Of a stretch of DNA of 64,000 bases, positions 27,326 to 35,948 are shown one piece after another. Origin of the DNA: Flavobacterium orientale (GTDB taxonomy: Bacteria > Bacteroidota > Bacteroidia > Flavobacteriales > Flavobacteriaceae); assembly GCF_014638005.1 (NCBI RefSeq), contig NZ_BMFG01000001.1, positions 388,421 to 452,420 on the forward strand. The letters run 5' to 3'. The notes below the pieces were generated by a model. It was not told the DNA's origin. It did not search any database and saw only the letters and a program-made list of their open reading frames with translations. The stretch's first letter is position 1; each line of letters begins with the position of its first letter. A program made the translations under genes and the position numbers.

Positions 27326-27356
27326 CAAAGCTACAGCAAAACAACGTACTTTTCAA
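27326..27356 (-). promoter_or_regulatory. Promoter of the DUF2461 gene
   Basis: Minus-strand TTG (27356-27354), a 20-base spacer and TAGCTTTG (27333-27326) lie 16 bases before the ATG at 27309. Confidence 0.65.
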
Positions 27357-27395
27357 AATTGAAAGCAATAAGATTTAGAAAGTAATTCGTCAAGA

Positions 27396-27417
27396 ATTAT
27401 AGTTGTATAACTATAAT
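27396..27417. promoter_or_regulatory. Perfect palindrome, possible operator
   Basis: ATTATAGTT (27396-27404) and AACTATAAT (27409-27417) are perfect inverted repeats around GTAT. A further half-site, TATAGTTAT, occurs near 27439-27447. The palindrome lies about 70-90 bases upstream of the predicted DUF2461 transcription start. Confidence 0.5.
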
Positions 27418-27451
27418 AGGATTTATTTAATAATAGGTATAGTTATTTTAT

Positions 27452-27541
27452 GACGGGTTACAGGACGGGTCAAAGCCATAGATACTCCATAGATAAGCCA
27501 TAGATACTCCATAGATACTCCATAGATAAGCCATCAATGGT
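27452..27541. repeat. Tandem array: 2 x 12 bp then 5 x 11 bp
   Basis: GACGGGTTACAG and GACGGGTCAAAG (27452-27475) are followed by five units of CCATAGATA(CT/AG), at 27476, 27487, 27498, 27509 and 27520, and a degenerate sixth unit starting CCAT at 27531. The two end variants alternate CT, AG, CT, CT, AG. Confidence 0.85.
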
Positions 27542-27720
27542 GACAGATTTAACAAACGTTATAACAGAGCGACTGCCACTAATTCATTACTTTTTTGGAA
27601 TAATTATTCGATGTAAGTCGAATTTTCATCAAAGATGAACAAATTATGACGTTTGCTTAATTTAAAATTCGAGAAGTGACTTTATTTTAGCTAATCATTT
27701 TAAAAATAGTTGAATCAAAA

Positions 27721-28803
27721 TTATTTTAAGCGAAAGATTTTATACTCTTGATGCGTCATTTTTACGATAGATTCCGTTCGATCCGGATGAGTGTCGCTAA
27801 TAAATAATTGACCAAAAGAATCGTTGTTCACCATTTCAACAATTTTGCTAACACGAAGTTCGTCCAGTTTGTCAAAAATATCATCAAAAATAAGAATGGG
27901 TTTTTCACCGCTTTGTTTTTTTAAAAAATCAAATTGAGCCAATTTTAGTGCAATCAAATAGGACTTTTGTTGACCTTGCGAACCAAATTTCTTGATAGAA
28001 TGGCCTTCAATTTCAAATGATAAATCATCTTTGTGAATCCCGGAAGAGGTGAATTGCAGCAATTTGTCTTTTTGAATTGTGTCCTCAAAAAGTTTACTGA
28101 GACTGGTGTCATAAAGTTGACTTTCATAAATCAATTGCACTTTTTCGGCACCATCAGTTATGGTTTGATGATGCAATTGAAAAATAGGAGAGAAGTCGGT
28201 TATAAATTGTTTTCTTTTCTCAAAAATTGAATGAGCCAACGGTTCCAATTGTTCGTCATAAACAGCAAGAGTGTCTTTTTCAAAAGTGCGGTTTGAAGCA
28301 AAATATTTCAAAAGTGCATTTCGTTGACTTAAGATTTTTTGATATTTAATCAAATCAGCTAAATAAGAAGCATCCGATTGCGAAATAACACTGTCCATGA
28401 ATTTTCTTCTGGTTTCGCTTCCTTCTGTTATTAAATCACGGTCTGCGGGAGAAATTATTACCAATGGAATAAAACCAACATGATCTGAAAATTTCTCATA
28501 AACTTTGCCGTTTCGTTTCAAAATTTTCTTTTGTCCTTTTTTTAAACTGCAAGCAATTAATTCAGAACGATCATTTTTTGTGAAATCACCTTCAATTACA
28601 AAAAACTCTTCATCGTGTTTGATGTTTTGAACAGCTTGCGGATTAAAATAGCTTTTTCCGTAAGCCAAATGATAAATTGCATCAAGAATATTGGTTTTTC
28701 CAATACCGTTTTTACCTACAAAACAATTAATAGTGTTTTCAAACTCATATTGAGCTTCAGAAAAATTTTTATAATTTACTAATGTAATTCGTTTTAAAAA
28801 CAA
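27721..28803 (-). CDS. recF: DNA replication and repair protein RecF
   Basis: RecF loads RecA at single-strand gaps together with RecO and RecR. The 360 residues match the family: N-terminal VNYKNF, Walker A GKNGIGKT (30-37), the ABC-type signature region FGSQGQQKS, and Walker [14 protein letters not shown]. The gene is not next to dnaA or dnaN here, unlike in many bacteria, so it does not mark the replication origin. Divergent from the TPR protein gene. Confidence 0.96.
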   Translation of the reverse strand: MFLKRITLVNYKNFSEAQYEFENTINCFVGKNGIGKTNILDAIYHLAYGKSYFNPQAVQNIKHDEEFFVIEGDFTKNDRSELIACSLKKGQKKILKRNGKVYEKFSDHVGFIPLVIISPADRDLITEGSETRRKFMDSVISQSDASYLADLIKYQKILSQRNALLKYFASNRTFEKDTLAVYDEQLEPLAHSIFEKRKQFITDFSPIFQLHHQTITDGAEKVQLIYESQLYDTSLSKLFEDTIQKDKLLQFTSSGIHKDDLSFEIEGHSIKKFGSQGQQKSYLIALKLAQFDFLKKQSGEKPILIFDDIFDKLDELRVSKIVEMVNNDSFGQLFISDTHPDRTESIVKMTHQEYKIFRLK

Positions 28804-28969
28804 TGGGATACCAATTAAACGTTGACTTTTTTGGATTTTTGAAGTTATTATTACTGATAATTTTAGAGCTTCAAATTCCAGTGGTGCAAATTATTCAAAA
28901 ATATCCAAAAAAAGGGCTTTTAAATTTCAATAAAAATTTTATTTTTGCGGCTCATTAAATTTAAAATAA

Positions 28970-29746
28970 ATGGCAACTTATAATAAAAGAGGATTTAAAG
29001 TACCTAAACCAAAAGACATTGAAGATATTGAAAACAATGTTGATGTTGATGTACAAAACAGTACAACTGCTGAAGTTTTCAGTACGTTAGATGATAACGC
29101 ATCAAAAGCGGAGGAATGGGTAGCCAAAAACCAAAAAATTATTTTTGGAGTTGTTGCTGCTATTGCATTGTTAACTGTTGGTTATTTGTTATACGGTAAG
29201 TTTGTAACTGAACCTAAAGAGATAGAAGCAGCAGAAGAAATGTTTGTTGCTCAACAAAATTATCAACAAGCGGTTGATGCTACTACAGGTCAAGATAGTT
29301 TGTTTACACTAGCATTAAACGGAGCCGATGGAAAATATGGTTTTATAAAAATTGCTGATGAGTTTTCGGGAACTGATGCCGGAAATTTAGCTAATTTCTA
29401 TGCCGGAATGGCTTATTTATACACAGGAAAAAACACAGAAGCAATTGCTTATTTAGATAAATTCAGTTCTAAAGATATTGTTTTAAGTGCTTTGGCAAAA
29501 GGAGCTATTGGTGATGCATTTGCACAAAGAAATCAGTTAAAAGATGCTCTAGAATATTATGAAAAAGCAGCTCGTATGAATCCTAATGATTTAACTACGC
29601 CACGTTTTTTATATAAAGCGGGACAAACAGCTTTGACTTTAGGTCAAAAACAAGAGGCTTTAAAATATTTTACTGAAATAAAAGAAAGCTATGAAGCTGC
29701 TCCGGAAGCTAGAAATATAGATGGTCTTATTGGTCTTTCAAAATAA
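28970..29746 (+). CDS. Membrane-anchored tetratricopeptide repeat protein (YfgM-like)
   Basis: A 258-residue protein with a cytosolic N terminus, one transmembrane helix (about 56-76, IIFGVVAAIALLTVGYLLYG) and an extracytoplasmic region of tetratricopeptide repeats (for instance KDALEYYEKAARMNPND near 187-205, then a further repeat to the end). The layout resembles YfgM, an ancillary SecYEG-associated TPR protein, but orthology is only inferred. A TATTTTTG box at 28940-28947 lies 23 bases before the ATG. ribH starts 3 bases after its stop, so the two are cotranscribed. Confidence 0.88.
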   Translation: MATYNKRGFKVPKPKDIEDIENNVDVDVQNSTTAEVFSTLDDNASKAEEWVAKNQKIIFGVVAAIALLTVGYLLYGKFVTEPKEIEAAEEMFVAQQNYQQAVDATTGQDSLFTLALNGADGKYGFIKIADEFSGTDAGNLANFYAGMAYLYTGKNTEAIAYLDKFSSKDIVLSALAKGAIGDAFAQRNQLKDALEYYEKAARMNPNDLTTPRFLYKAGQTALTLGQKQEALKYFTEIKESYEAAPEARNIDGLIGLSK

Positions 29747-29749
29747 AGA

Positions 29750-30232
29750 ATGGCAACAGAAAATAAAAACTTATCTCAATACGATAAAAGCACGCTCCCA
29801 AACGTTAGTCAACTTTCGTTTGGGATTGTTGTTTCTGAATGGAATGAATCCATTACAGAAGGACTTTTTAAAGGAGCTTTTGACACATTAACTGATTTTA
29901 ATGTTAAACCTGAAAATATTATCAGGTGGAATGTTCCCGGAAGTTTTGAACTCATTTACGGTTGCAAAAAAATGATGGAAACCTATCCAAATTTGGCCGG
30001 GATTATTGCTATAGGAAGCGTGATAAAAGGTGAAACCCAACATTTTGATTTTGTTTGTGAAGGCGTAACACAAGGCATAAAAGATTTGAATTTAGCCGGT
30101 AAAATGCCGGTGATATTTTGTGTGCTAACAGATAATAACCTTCAGCAATCCATTGATAGAAGTGGTGGAAAGCATGGAAATAAAGGTGTTGAAGCAGCTG
30201 TTGCGGCAATCAAAATGACAGTTTTTAAATAA
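29750..30232 (+). CDS. ribH: 6,7-dimethyl-8-ribityllumazine synthase
   Basis: Condenses 5-amino-6-ribitylamino-uracil with 3,4-dihydroxy-2-butanone 4-phosphate, the penultimate riboflavin step. The 160 residues show VSEWNESITEGL near the N terminus, NVPGSFELIYG (substrate pocket), GSVIKGETQHFDFV with the catalytic His, and GGKHGNKGVEAA at the C terminus. The other rib genes are not in the window. No FMN riboswitch is visible; ribH sits downstream of the TPR gene in one transcript and is followed by a terminator. Confidence 0.97.
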   Translation: MATENKNLSQYDKSTLPNVSQLSFGIVVSEWNESITEGLFKGAFDTLTDFNVKPENIIRWNVPGSFELIYGCKKMMETYPNLAGIIAIGSVIKGETQHFDFVCEGVTQGIKDLNLAGKMPVIFCVLTDNNLQQSIDRSGGKHGNKGVEAAVAAIKMTVFK

Positions 30233-30257
30233 AAAATAGTATCCTGAATTAAAAAGT

Positions 30258-30287
30258 AAGCCAAATCCATTTGATTTGGCTTTTTTT
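30258..30287 (+). terminator. Intrinsic terminator after ribH
   Basis: AAGCCAAATC (30258-30267) pairs perfectly with GATTTGGCTT (30273-30282) around a 5-base loop, followed by T residues. Confidence 0.88.
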
Positions 30288-30355
30288 ATGGTTAAAAAAA
30301 TTCAGATGTTAACAATTTTTAACCTAACAATATGGGCATTGTTTTTGATTTTGAG

Positions 30356-30363
30356 TACCTTTG
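30356..30363 (+). promoter_or_regulatory. -7 box of the small protein/mutL operon
   Basis: TACCTTTG matches TAnnTTTG. Its last three bases are an in-frame TTG that could be mistaken for the start codon of the following gene. Transcription should begin near 30370. Confidence 0.6.
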
Positions 30364-30378
30364 AAAACAGTTATAATT

Positions 30379-30666
30379 ATGGGAGCATTTAGCAAAAGAA
30401 CAAACAAAAAATTCAGTTATCAACCTCGTTATTATCAAAGTGATAGTGAGGGGAGTCCTTTTCGTATTGAACCAAAGTTCGATAAATTCCGAAAAACAGT
30501 TGGCGATCAAGGCGGTTTGAAATCAAAGTTTATTTCTGCTTATGATGATTTTAAAACAAATTCGGATTCAAAAACAAATAAAACTATATTGATAATTATA
30601 ACCATTTTATTACTCTTATTTTTATTCATAATCGATTTCGATTTATCCCTATTTACTCGTAAATAA
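30379..30666 (+). CDS. Small membrane-anchored protein between ribH and mutL
   Basis: A 95-residue protein with a basic, Arg/Lys-rich cytosolic N terminus (MGAFSKRTNKKF) and one C-terminal membrane helix (about 66-88, ILIIITILLLLFLFII). Homologues beside ribH in flavobacteria are, as I recall, often labelled riboflavin synthase beta subunit, but nothing in the sequence supports an enzymatic role. The ATG at 30379 is chosen because the upstream TTG at 30361 lies in the -7 box. Its stop overlaps the mutL start by one base (TAATG), so translation is coupled. Confidence 0.78.
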   Translation: MGAFSKRTNKKFSYQPRYYQSDSEGSPFRIEPKFDKFRKTVGDQGGLKSKFISAYDDFKTNSDSKTNKTILIIITILLLLFLFIIDFDLSLFTRK

Positions 30667-32522
30667 TGTCAAGTGTCATTCAATTACTTCCGGATCATGT
30701 AGCCAATCAAATTGCAGCCGGAGAGGTGGTGCAACGCCCTGCTTCAGTGGTAAAAGAATTACTTGAAAATGCCGTTGATGCAAAAGCAACGCAAATAAAG
30801 TTGGTCGTTAAAGATGCCGGAAAATCATTAATTCAAGTCATTGATAATGGTGTTGGAATGGGTGTGACTGATGCCCGACTTTGTTTTGAAAGACATGCTA
30901 CCTCCAAAATTCGTCATGCCGAAGATTTATTTGCCATTCACACAAAAGGCTTTAGGGGCGAGGCTCTAGCTTCAATAGCTGCGATTGCTCATGTGGAACT
31001 TAAAACCAAACAAGAAGGAGAAGAGTTAGGGACTCATATCATAATTGAAGGAACCAAAGTAAACTCGCAAGATCCTGCGGTTGTGCCGAAAGGGACTTCT
31101 TTTTCAGTAAAAAATTTATTTTATAATATTCCTGCCCGACGCAATTTTTTAAAATCAGAAACGGTAGAATTCAGACATATAGTTGATGAATTTCAACGTG
31201 TGGTTTTGGCCCATCCGGCTATCCAATTTTCTTTGATTCACAACGGAAGTGAATTATATAATTTGACTTCATCTAATTTAAGACAGCGAATTGTTGGTGT
31301 TTTTTCGGGTAAGACAAATGAAAAATTAGTTCCCATAAGCGAAGAAACGGAGTTGGTAACGGTTCAAGGTTTTGTATCTAAACCCGAATATGCTAAAAAA
31401 AGTAGAGGAGAACAATTCTTTTTTGTAAATGATAGGTTTATCAAAAGTGGTTATTTGCATCATGCTGTGATGGCTGCTTATGAAGGTTTACTCAAAGATG
31501 GATTGCAACCTTCCTATTTTATTTATTTAAATGTACCGCCAAATAGTATTGATATAAATATTCATCCCACAAAAACCGAAATCAAGTTTGATGATGAACA
31601 TGCTTTGTATGCCATTTTGCGTTCAACAGTTAAACATAGTTTGGGCATGTTTAATGTGGCACCGGTTTTAGATTTTGAACGCGATCCAAACCTTGATACG
31701 CCTTATCAAATTCAAAATAAAGAAGCTAATTATCCAACAATACAGGTAGATTCCAATTATAACCCCTTTTCTGAGGATAGTAAACCCAAAAATTTTGGAC
31801 GTTCAAGTTACAGAGAACATCAAACCGATACTGCTTCTTGGGAAAGTTTGTATGTCAATTTAAAAACAGATAGTCAAGAAATTGCTTCACATAGTTTTGA
31901 AACAGATATTGTGAGCGGTTCTCTTTTTATTGAAAATGAAAATGAAATTGAAGAAACGTCAACAAGAACGTATCAAATTCAAAAAAAATATATTGTTACT
32001 CCAATCAAATCAGGATTGATTGTTATTGATCAAAAACGAGCCCATCAACGGATTTTGTATGAGCAATTTTTAAAAAATATGACGGTGGCCAATGCTTCCA
32101 GTCAAAAATTATTATTTCCTGTTTCGCTACAATTTTCTCAAAACGAAATTAATTTAATTCATGAGTTAAAAGGTGCGTTAGAAAATATGGGGTTCATTTT
32201 TGATTCCATTTCTAAAGATGTTGTTTTGATTTCAGGTATTCCAATAAATAGCAATGAAAGTCAAGTTGCTGCAATTATTGAAGCAGTTATTAATGATTTG
32301 AGCAATGGCACATCAGACCATAATTTCAGTCAAAATGACACCATCGCGAAATCTTTGGCTCGAAGTATGGCTGTGAAAAACGGCTCATTTTTAGCACAAA
32401 AAGAACAAGAAAATATAGTAAATGGTTTGTTTGCTTGCAAAGAACCGGCTACTTCTCCATTTAATAAACCTACTTTTATCACGTTATCAGTTGATGATAT
32501 AGAAAAACGATTTATGTTATGA
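30666..32522 (+). CDS. mutL: DNA mismatch repair protein MutL
   Basis: MutL couples mismatch recognition by MutS to strand excision. The 618 residues have a complete N-terminal GHKL ATPase (ELLENAVDAKA, DNGVGM, TKGFRGEAL) and a transducer domain ending in INIHPTKTEIKF. A variable linker runs from about 335 to 435, followed by the C-terminal dimerisation domain. The endonuclease motif DQHA-x2-E-x4-E appears as DQKRAHQRILYE (455-466), with the His and first Glu lost. The usual late CPHGRP motif is replaced by a TSPFNKPTF segment. It is therefore probably not a nicking MutL. Coupled to the small protein upstream and, by an ATGA overlap, to the rhomboid downstream. Confidence 0.96.
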   Translation: MSSVIQLLPDHVANQIAAGEVVQRPASVVKELLENAVDAKATQIKLVVKDAGKSLIQVIDNGVGMGVTDARLCFERHATSKIRHAEDLFAIHTKGFRGEALASIAAIAHVELKTKQEGEELGTHIIIEGTKVNSQDPAVVPKGTSFSVKNLFYNIPARRNFLKSETVEFRHIVDEFQRVVLAHPAIQFSLIHNGSELYNLTSSNLRQRIVGVFSGKTNEKLVPISEETELVTVQGFVSKPEYAKKSRGEQFFFVNDRFIKSGYLHHAVMAAYEGLLKDGLQPSYFIYLNVPPNSIDINIHPTKTEIKFDDEHALYAILRSTVKHSLGMFNVAPVLDFERDPNLDTPYQIQNKEANYPTIQVDSNYNPFSEDSKPKNFGRSSYREHQTDTASWESLYVNLKTDSQEIASHSFETDIVSGSLFIENENEIEETSTRTYQIQKKYIVTPIKSGLIVIDQKRAHQRILYEQFLKNMTVANASSQKLLFPVSLQFSQNEINLIHELKGALENMGFIFDSISKDVVLISGIPINSNESQVAAIIEAVINDLSNGTSDHNFSQNDTIAKSLARSMAVKNGSFLAQKEQENIVNGLFACKEPATSPFNKPTFITLSVDDIEKRFML

Positions 32523-33340
32523 TGCGAATGACCGAAACCGTAAAGCAATTATTGATTATAAACATCTTATTTTATATTGGTTCAGCGATGACTGCACCCA
32601 TGTCGTATGAGTTGTTTTCGTTGTATTTTCCTTTGAATGATAAGTTTGAATGGTGGCAACCCATCACTCATATGTTTATGCACGCACAAATGCCAAATTT
32701 GATGCATATTTTCTTCAATATGTTTGGTTTAGTAATGTTTGGTTCTGCTTTGGAACATTTTTGGGGTTGGAAAAAGTTTTTGTTTTTCTATATTTCTTGT
32801 GGATTGGGTGCAGCTTTAATTCACATAGGAATGCAGTATTATGAATTTCAGAAAATAATGGAATTAGCGGCAGATTTGCAATTGTCTTCCGAAACAATTC
32901 ATCGGATTATTAATGTCCCATTTATAGAAGGAAATATGTACAAAGGTGAATTATTTGATAAAAATATTAAATCAATTCTCGAACCGCTTGGCAAATATCA
33001 TTTGTTGAATGAAACTAATTTTAAAGCACTTTTTGATGCTTCTATAGCTGCAGATGGAAGAGCAGTTGGAGCTTCCGGAGCTTTATATGGAATTTTAGTG
33101 GCTTTTGCGTTTATGTTTCCAAATGCCGAATTAATGTTGTTGTTTATTCCTGTTCCAATAAAAGCAAAATATTTTGTTCCCGGTTTAGTGGCTATCGATT
33201 TATATATGGGAATCACGGGTTCATCGCTGTTTGGTGGCGGTGGTATTGCTCATTTTGCTCACGTTGGTGGTGCACTTTTCGGATTTTTGATGATGTGGTA
33301 TTGGAAGAAATCGCAGTTCGACAAGAATCGTTGGGATTAA
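32519..33340 (+). CDS. Rhomboid family intramembrane serine protease (first copy)
   Basis: A 273-residue polytopic membrane protein. The catalytic dyad is Ser186 in GASG and His248 in AHFAHVGG. The upstream H-x-x-x-N region is HMFMHAQMPNLMHIFFN. Between membrane segments at about residues 100 and 185 lies a soluble insert of some 75 residues (QKIMELAADLQ ... LFDASIAADG), longer than the usual rhomboid loop. Rhomboids cleave transmembrane substrates within the bilayer; the substrate here is unknown. The start overlaps the mutL stop by 4 bases, and a second rhomboid gene follows after 47 bases. Confidence 0.93.
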   Translation: MMRMTETVKQLLIINILFYIGSAMTAPMSYELFSLYFPLNDKFEWWQPITHMFMHAQMPNLMHIFFNMFGLVMFGSALEHFWGWKKFLFFYISCGLGAALIHIGMQYYEFQKIMELAADLQLSSETIHRIINVPFIEGNMYKGELFDKNIKSILEPLGKYHLLNETNFKALFDASIAADGRAVGASGALYGILVAFAFMFPNAELMLLFIPVPIKAKYFVPGLVAIDLYMGITGSSLFGGGGIAHFAHVGGALFGFLMMWYWKKSQFDKNRWD

Positions 33341-33387
33341 ACTGGAGTGATAATAAGTAATGGGTAATTGGTAAAAAGTAAGGTTTT

Positions 33388-34260
33388 ATGAATATTTTTA
33401 ACGAAATCAAGCAGCAATATACTATGGGTGGCGTAACTGAAAAGTTAATCTACTGGAATGTTGCCTTGTTTGTAATTCCTTTTGCTGTTTTGGGTATTTT
33501 ATCTTTATTTGGAATCGATTTTTCTTTTTCTAAATATATTAGTTTATCCTCAAATCCGGCAGATTTGTTATGGAAACCTTGGTCAATCATTTCTTATGCT
33601 TTTTTCCACATTGGTTTTTTGCACATTATCTTCAACCTTATTATTTTGTATTTTGTTGGAAGACTTTTTTTAACATTCTTTACTCAAAAACAGCAGTTGA
33701 GTCTGTATTTGTTGGGAGGTATTTTTGCAGGGTTTATCTATATTTTAAGTTACTTATTATTTCCGGCATTGATTAATAAGAATGCCGAACTTGTTGGAGC
33801 TTCAGGAGCTGTAATGACAATTATGTTTGGTGTTGCAACTTATGCTCCTCACATGCAAGTTAGGTTGCCATTGATTGGAAATATAAAACTTTGGCACATA
33901 GCCATGTTCTATCTAATTATTGATTTAATAAGTTTATCTACAGCAAATACCGGTGGACATATTGCTCATTTGGGAGGAGCATTGTTTGGATTTTTATTCA
34001 GTAGTCAGTTAAAAAAAGGAACCGATATTACGAAATGGTTCTCAGGTTTCTTAGATTATTGCACCAATTTATTTTCAGCAAAAAAAACAACGCCGTTTAG
34101 AAAAGTACATAAAAATGAATCGTATTCAAAGCCAAAACCAGTTGTTAAAGATAAATCGCAACAACAAATTGATGAGATTTTGGATAAAATCAGCAAATCA
34201 GGTTATGAAAGTTTAACTAAAGAAGAAAAAGAATTTTTATTTAGAGCCGGAAAAGAGTAA
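33388..34260 (+). CDS. Rhomboid family intramembrane serine protease (second copy)
   Basis: A 290-residue paralogue of the preceding gene. The dyad is Ser139 (VGASGAVM) and His194 (HIAHLGGALFG). After the six membrane helices comes a cytosolic tail of about 85 residues with a short conserved end, IDEILDKISKSGYESL and EEKEFLFRAGK, which resembles the C-terminal domain (DUF6576-like) common on Bacteroidetes rhomboids. The tail could dock a partner. It is followed after 10 bases by the EEP-family gene in the same operon. Confidence 0.93.
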   Translation: MNIFNEIKQQYTMGGVTEKLIYWNVALFVIPFAVLGILSLFGIDFSFSKYISLSSNPADLLWKPWSIISYAFFHIGFLHIIFNLIILYFVGRLFLTFFTQKQQLSLYLLGGIFAGFIYILSYLLFPALINKNAELVGASGAVMTIMFGVATYAPHMQVRLPLIGNIKLWHIAMFYLIIDLISLSTANTGGHIAHLGGALFGFLFSSQLKKGTDITKWFSGFLDYCTNLFSAKKTTPFRKVHKNESYSKPKPVVKDKSQQQIDEILDKISKSGYESLTKEEKEFLFRAGKE

Positions 34261-34270
34261 GTTACCATAC

Positions 34271-35332
34271 ATGAAAAAATTAAGTAGGTTCAATAAGTTT
34301 ATATTTATTTGCAATTTTTTTGTGTTGCTTGTGACTTTTGTCGCTTATTTTTTGCCGTTTCTTGCTCCAAGATTATTTCCTATTTTATCGGTTTTGAGTC
34401 TTTTTCTACCGCTGATTTTAATTATTAATTTGCTTTTTTTTATCTATTGGTTTTTGCAATTCAAAAGGCAGATGTTGCTTTCAGGTATTGTTTTGCTTTT
34501 GGGAATTACATTCATCAATAAGTTTTATAAACTTTATGGGAATGAAGCCGAAAGCGATAAAAGCGATCTTGTGATTATGAGTTATAATGTACGTTTGTTT
34601 AATTTGTATGATTGGATTAAAAACGAAGATGTAAGTGCCAATATTTCTGAATTTATAAAGGAAAACAATCCAGATGTGTTGTGTATTCAAGAATTTTCAA
34701 ACACAAACACAATTGATTTTTCTAAATATCCTTACCAACATATTTTTATTGAAGGCAAAAACACCAAACTTGGACAAGCCATTTTTTCTAAATTTCCAAT
34801 AGTTGATAGAGGTGTTTTGAATTTTCCGAATTCTACTAACAATGCTGTTTTTGTTGATTTAAGAAAAGATACCACAGTTTTTAGAGTTTACAGTATTCAT
34901 CTTCAATCGATAAAAATCACTCCTGATGTTCACGAGATTGACGAAAATATACAGGAAGGTGTCACCAAGTCCAGATCAAAACGAATTTTTGCCAGAACTA
35001 GTGCTGCTTTTAGAGAACAACAAAATCAAGCTGAAATTGTAAAGAAACACAAAATGGGCTGCAGTTATCCGGTTATAATTTGTGGTGACATGAACAATAG
35101 TGCTTTTTCTTTTGTTTACAGAAGTGTTAAAGGTGATTTGAAAGATACCTTTGAAGAAGCCGGAAGTGGTTTTGGGAAAACCTATAGTTTTAAATATTAT
35201 CCTGCTCGAATAGATTATATTTTTACCGACAAACAATTTGAAGTGAAAAGCCACAAAAGCTTTTCTGATTTCAAAAATTCAGATCACTTTCCGATTGTTT
35301 CTAGGGTTTCGATTATGCCAAAGGTGAATTAA
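34271..35332 (+). CDS. Endonuclease/exonuclease/phosphatase (EEP) family membrane protein
   Basis: A 353-residue protein. Two or three hydrophobic segments (about 10-90) precede an EEP domain: VIMSYNVRLFN, CIQEFS (metal-binding Glu), YSIHLQS, ICGDMNNSAFS and the C-terminal SDHFPIVS with catalytic His. EEP enzymes cleave phosphodiester bonds in nucleic acids, lipids or inositol phosphates; the membrane anchor and external domain suggest a non-DNA substrate, but this is inference. Last gene of the mutL operon. Its stop codon overlaps the stop of the convergent WbqC gene (4 bases). Confidence 0.9.
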   Translation: MKKLSRFNKFIFICNFFVLLVTFVAYFLPFLAPRLFPILSVLSLFLPLILIINLLFFIYWFLQFKRQMLLSGIVLLLGITFINKFYKLYGNEAESDKSDLVIMSYNVRLFNLYDWIKNEDVSANISEFIKENNPDVLCIQEFSNTNTIDFSKYPYQHIFIEGKNTKLGQAIFSKFPIVDRGVLNFPNSTNNAVFVDLRKDTTVFRVYSIHLQSIKITPDVHEIDENIQEGVTKSRSKRIFARTSAAFREQQNQAEIVKKHKMGCSYPVIICGDMNNSAFSFVYRSVKGDLKDTFEEAGSGFGKTYSFKYYPARIDYIFTDKQFEVKSHKSFSDFKNSDHFPIVSRVSIMPKVN

Positions 35333-35940
35333 ATCTCTTGTCTTTTCAAATAATCTACAGCATATCTTCCTTCATTGAAAAGTAAATCAAGAATACTTAA
35401 GTTATTCAAAAATCCATTTTTTTCTTCAAAAACTTGCGTATAAAACTCAAATGTAGCTCCGTCTTTTTTGCCGTTGGCAAGACTTCTAAAATCCGAAATA
35501 TCGTTTACTTCATGAAAGTATTCCACTGTTTTTTCAAATGGTATAGAAACGCCCAAACAATTGCAAACTACAGCTATTGATTCCAAATTTAAATCCATTA
35601 AGAAAGTATGTTTCTTGTTGAAAATGGGTTGAAGATCATCTTCAAAATATTCAAAAAAGGGTGAGGCTCGATAAGCCGCTTCTAACGATTTCAAATGTTG
35701 CTTTTGCCAATTGAAAGCGGTTTCCAAACGCACATCTTTTGTTTTTTGATGTGGAATAGTTGAATGTTTAATTGGGATATTCAAAAGTTGAACTCCGTTC
35801 GGACTGTGGATGTACATCCGATTTCTGTTGGTTTGTTTCTGAAAATTATCTTCCATTTCAAAAACAACAGTTTCAGCATTTATCATCGCAACAAAATGAC
35901 TTATTGACGGAAAATAGGTTGGATGAAGTAAACTAGTCAT
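35329..35940 (-). CDS. WbqC family protein
   Basis: A 203-residue cytoplasmic protein of the WbqC-like family. Signatures are HPTYFPSISHF at the N terminus, the RNRMYIHSPNG segment, LLNIPIKH and FEYFEDDL. Some members are linked to O-antigen gene clusters; biochemical function is not established. It starts 8 bases after the lepB stop and belongs to the parA-to-lepB transcript. Confidence 0.88.
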   Translation of the reverse strand: MTSLLHPTYFPSISHFVAMINAETVVFEMEDNFQKQTNRNRMYIHSPNGVQLLNIPIKHSTIPHQKTKDVRLETAFNWQKQHLKSLEAAYRASPFFEYFEDDLQPIFNKKHTFLMDLNLESIAVVCNCLGVSIPFEKTVEYFHEVNDISDFRSLANGKKDGATFEFYTQVFEEKNGFLNNLSILDLLFNEGRYAVDYLKRQEI

Positions 35941-35948
35941 AGTAATAA

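Larger units (their letters stand above)
27310..27720. other. 411-base non-coding stretch between recF and the DUF2461 gene
   Basis: No reading frame is credible here. From left to right it holds the DUF2461 promoter, a 9-bp-arm palindrome (27396-27417), two copies of a 12-bp GACGGGT element (27452-27475), five copies of an 11-bp element (27476-27530), and a smaller palindrome, ATTCGA-6-TCGAAT (27606-27623). This is the most structured intergenic region of the window. Confidence 0.75.

Noticed and set aside
27476..27530. CRISPR array
   Set aside because: The units are 11 bp with no spacers, and no cas genes are present.
27310..28803. Replication origin near recF
   Set aside because: dnaA and dnaN are absent and I found no cluster of TTATnCACA boxes in the adjacent non-coding DNA.
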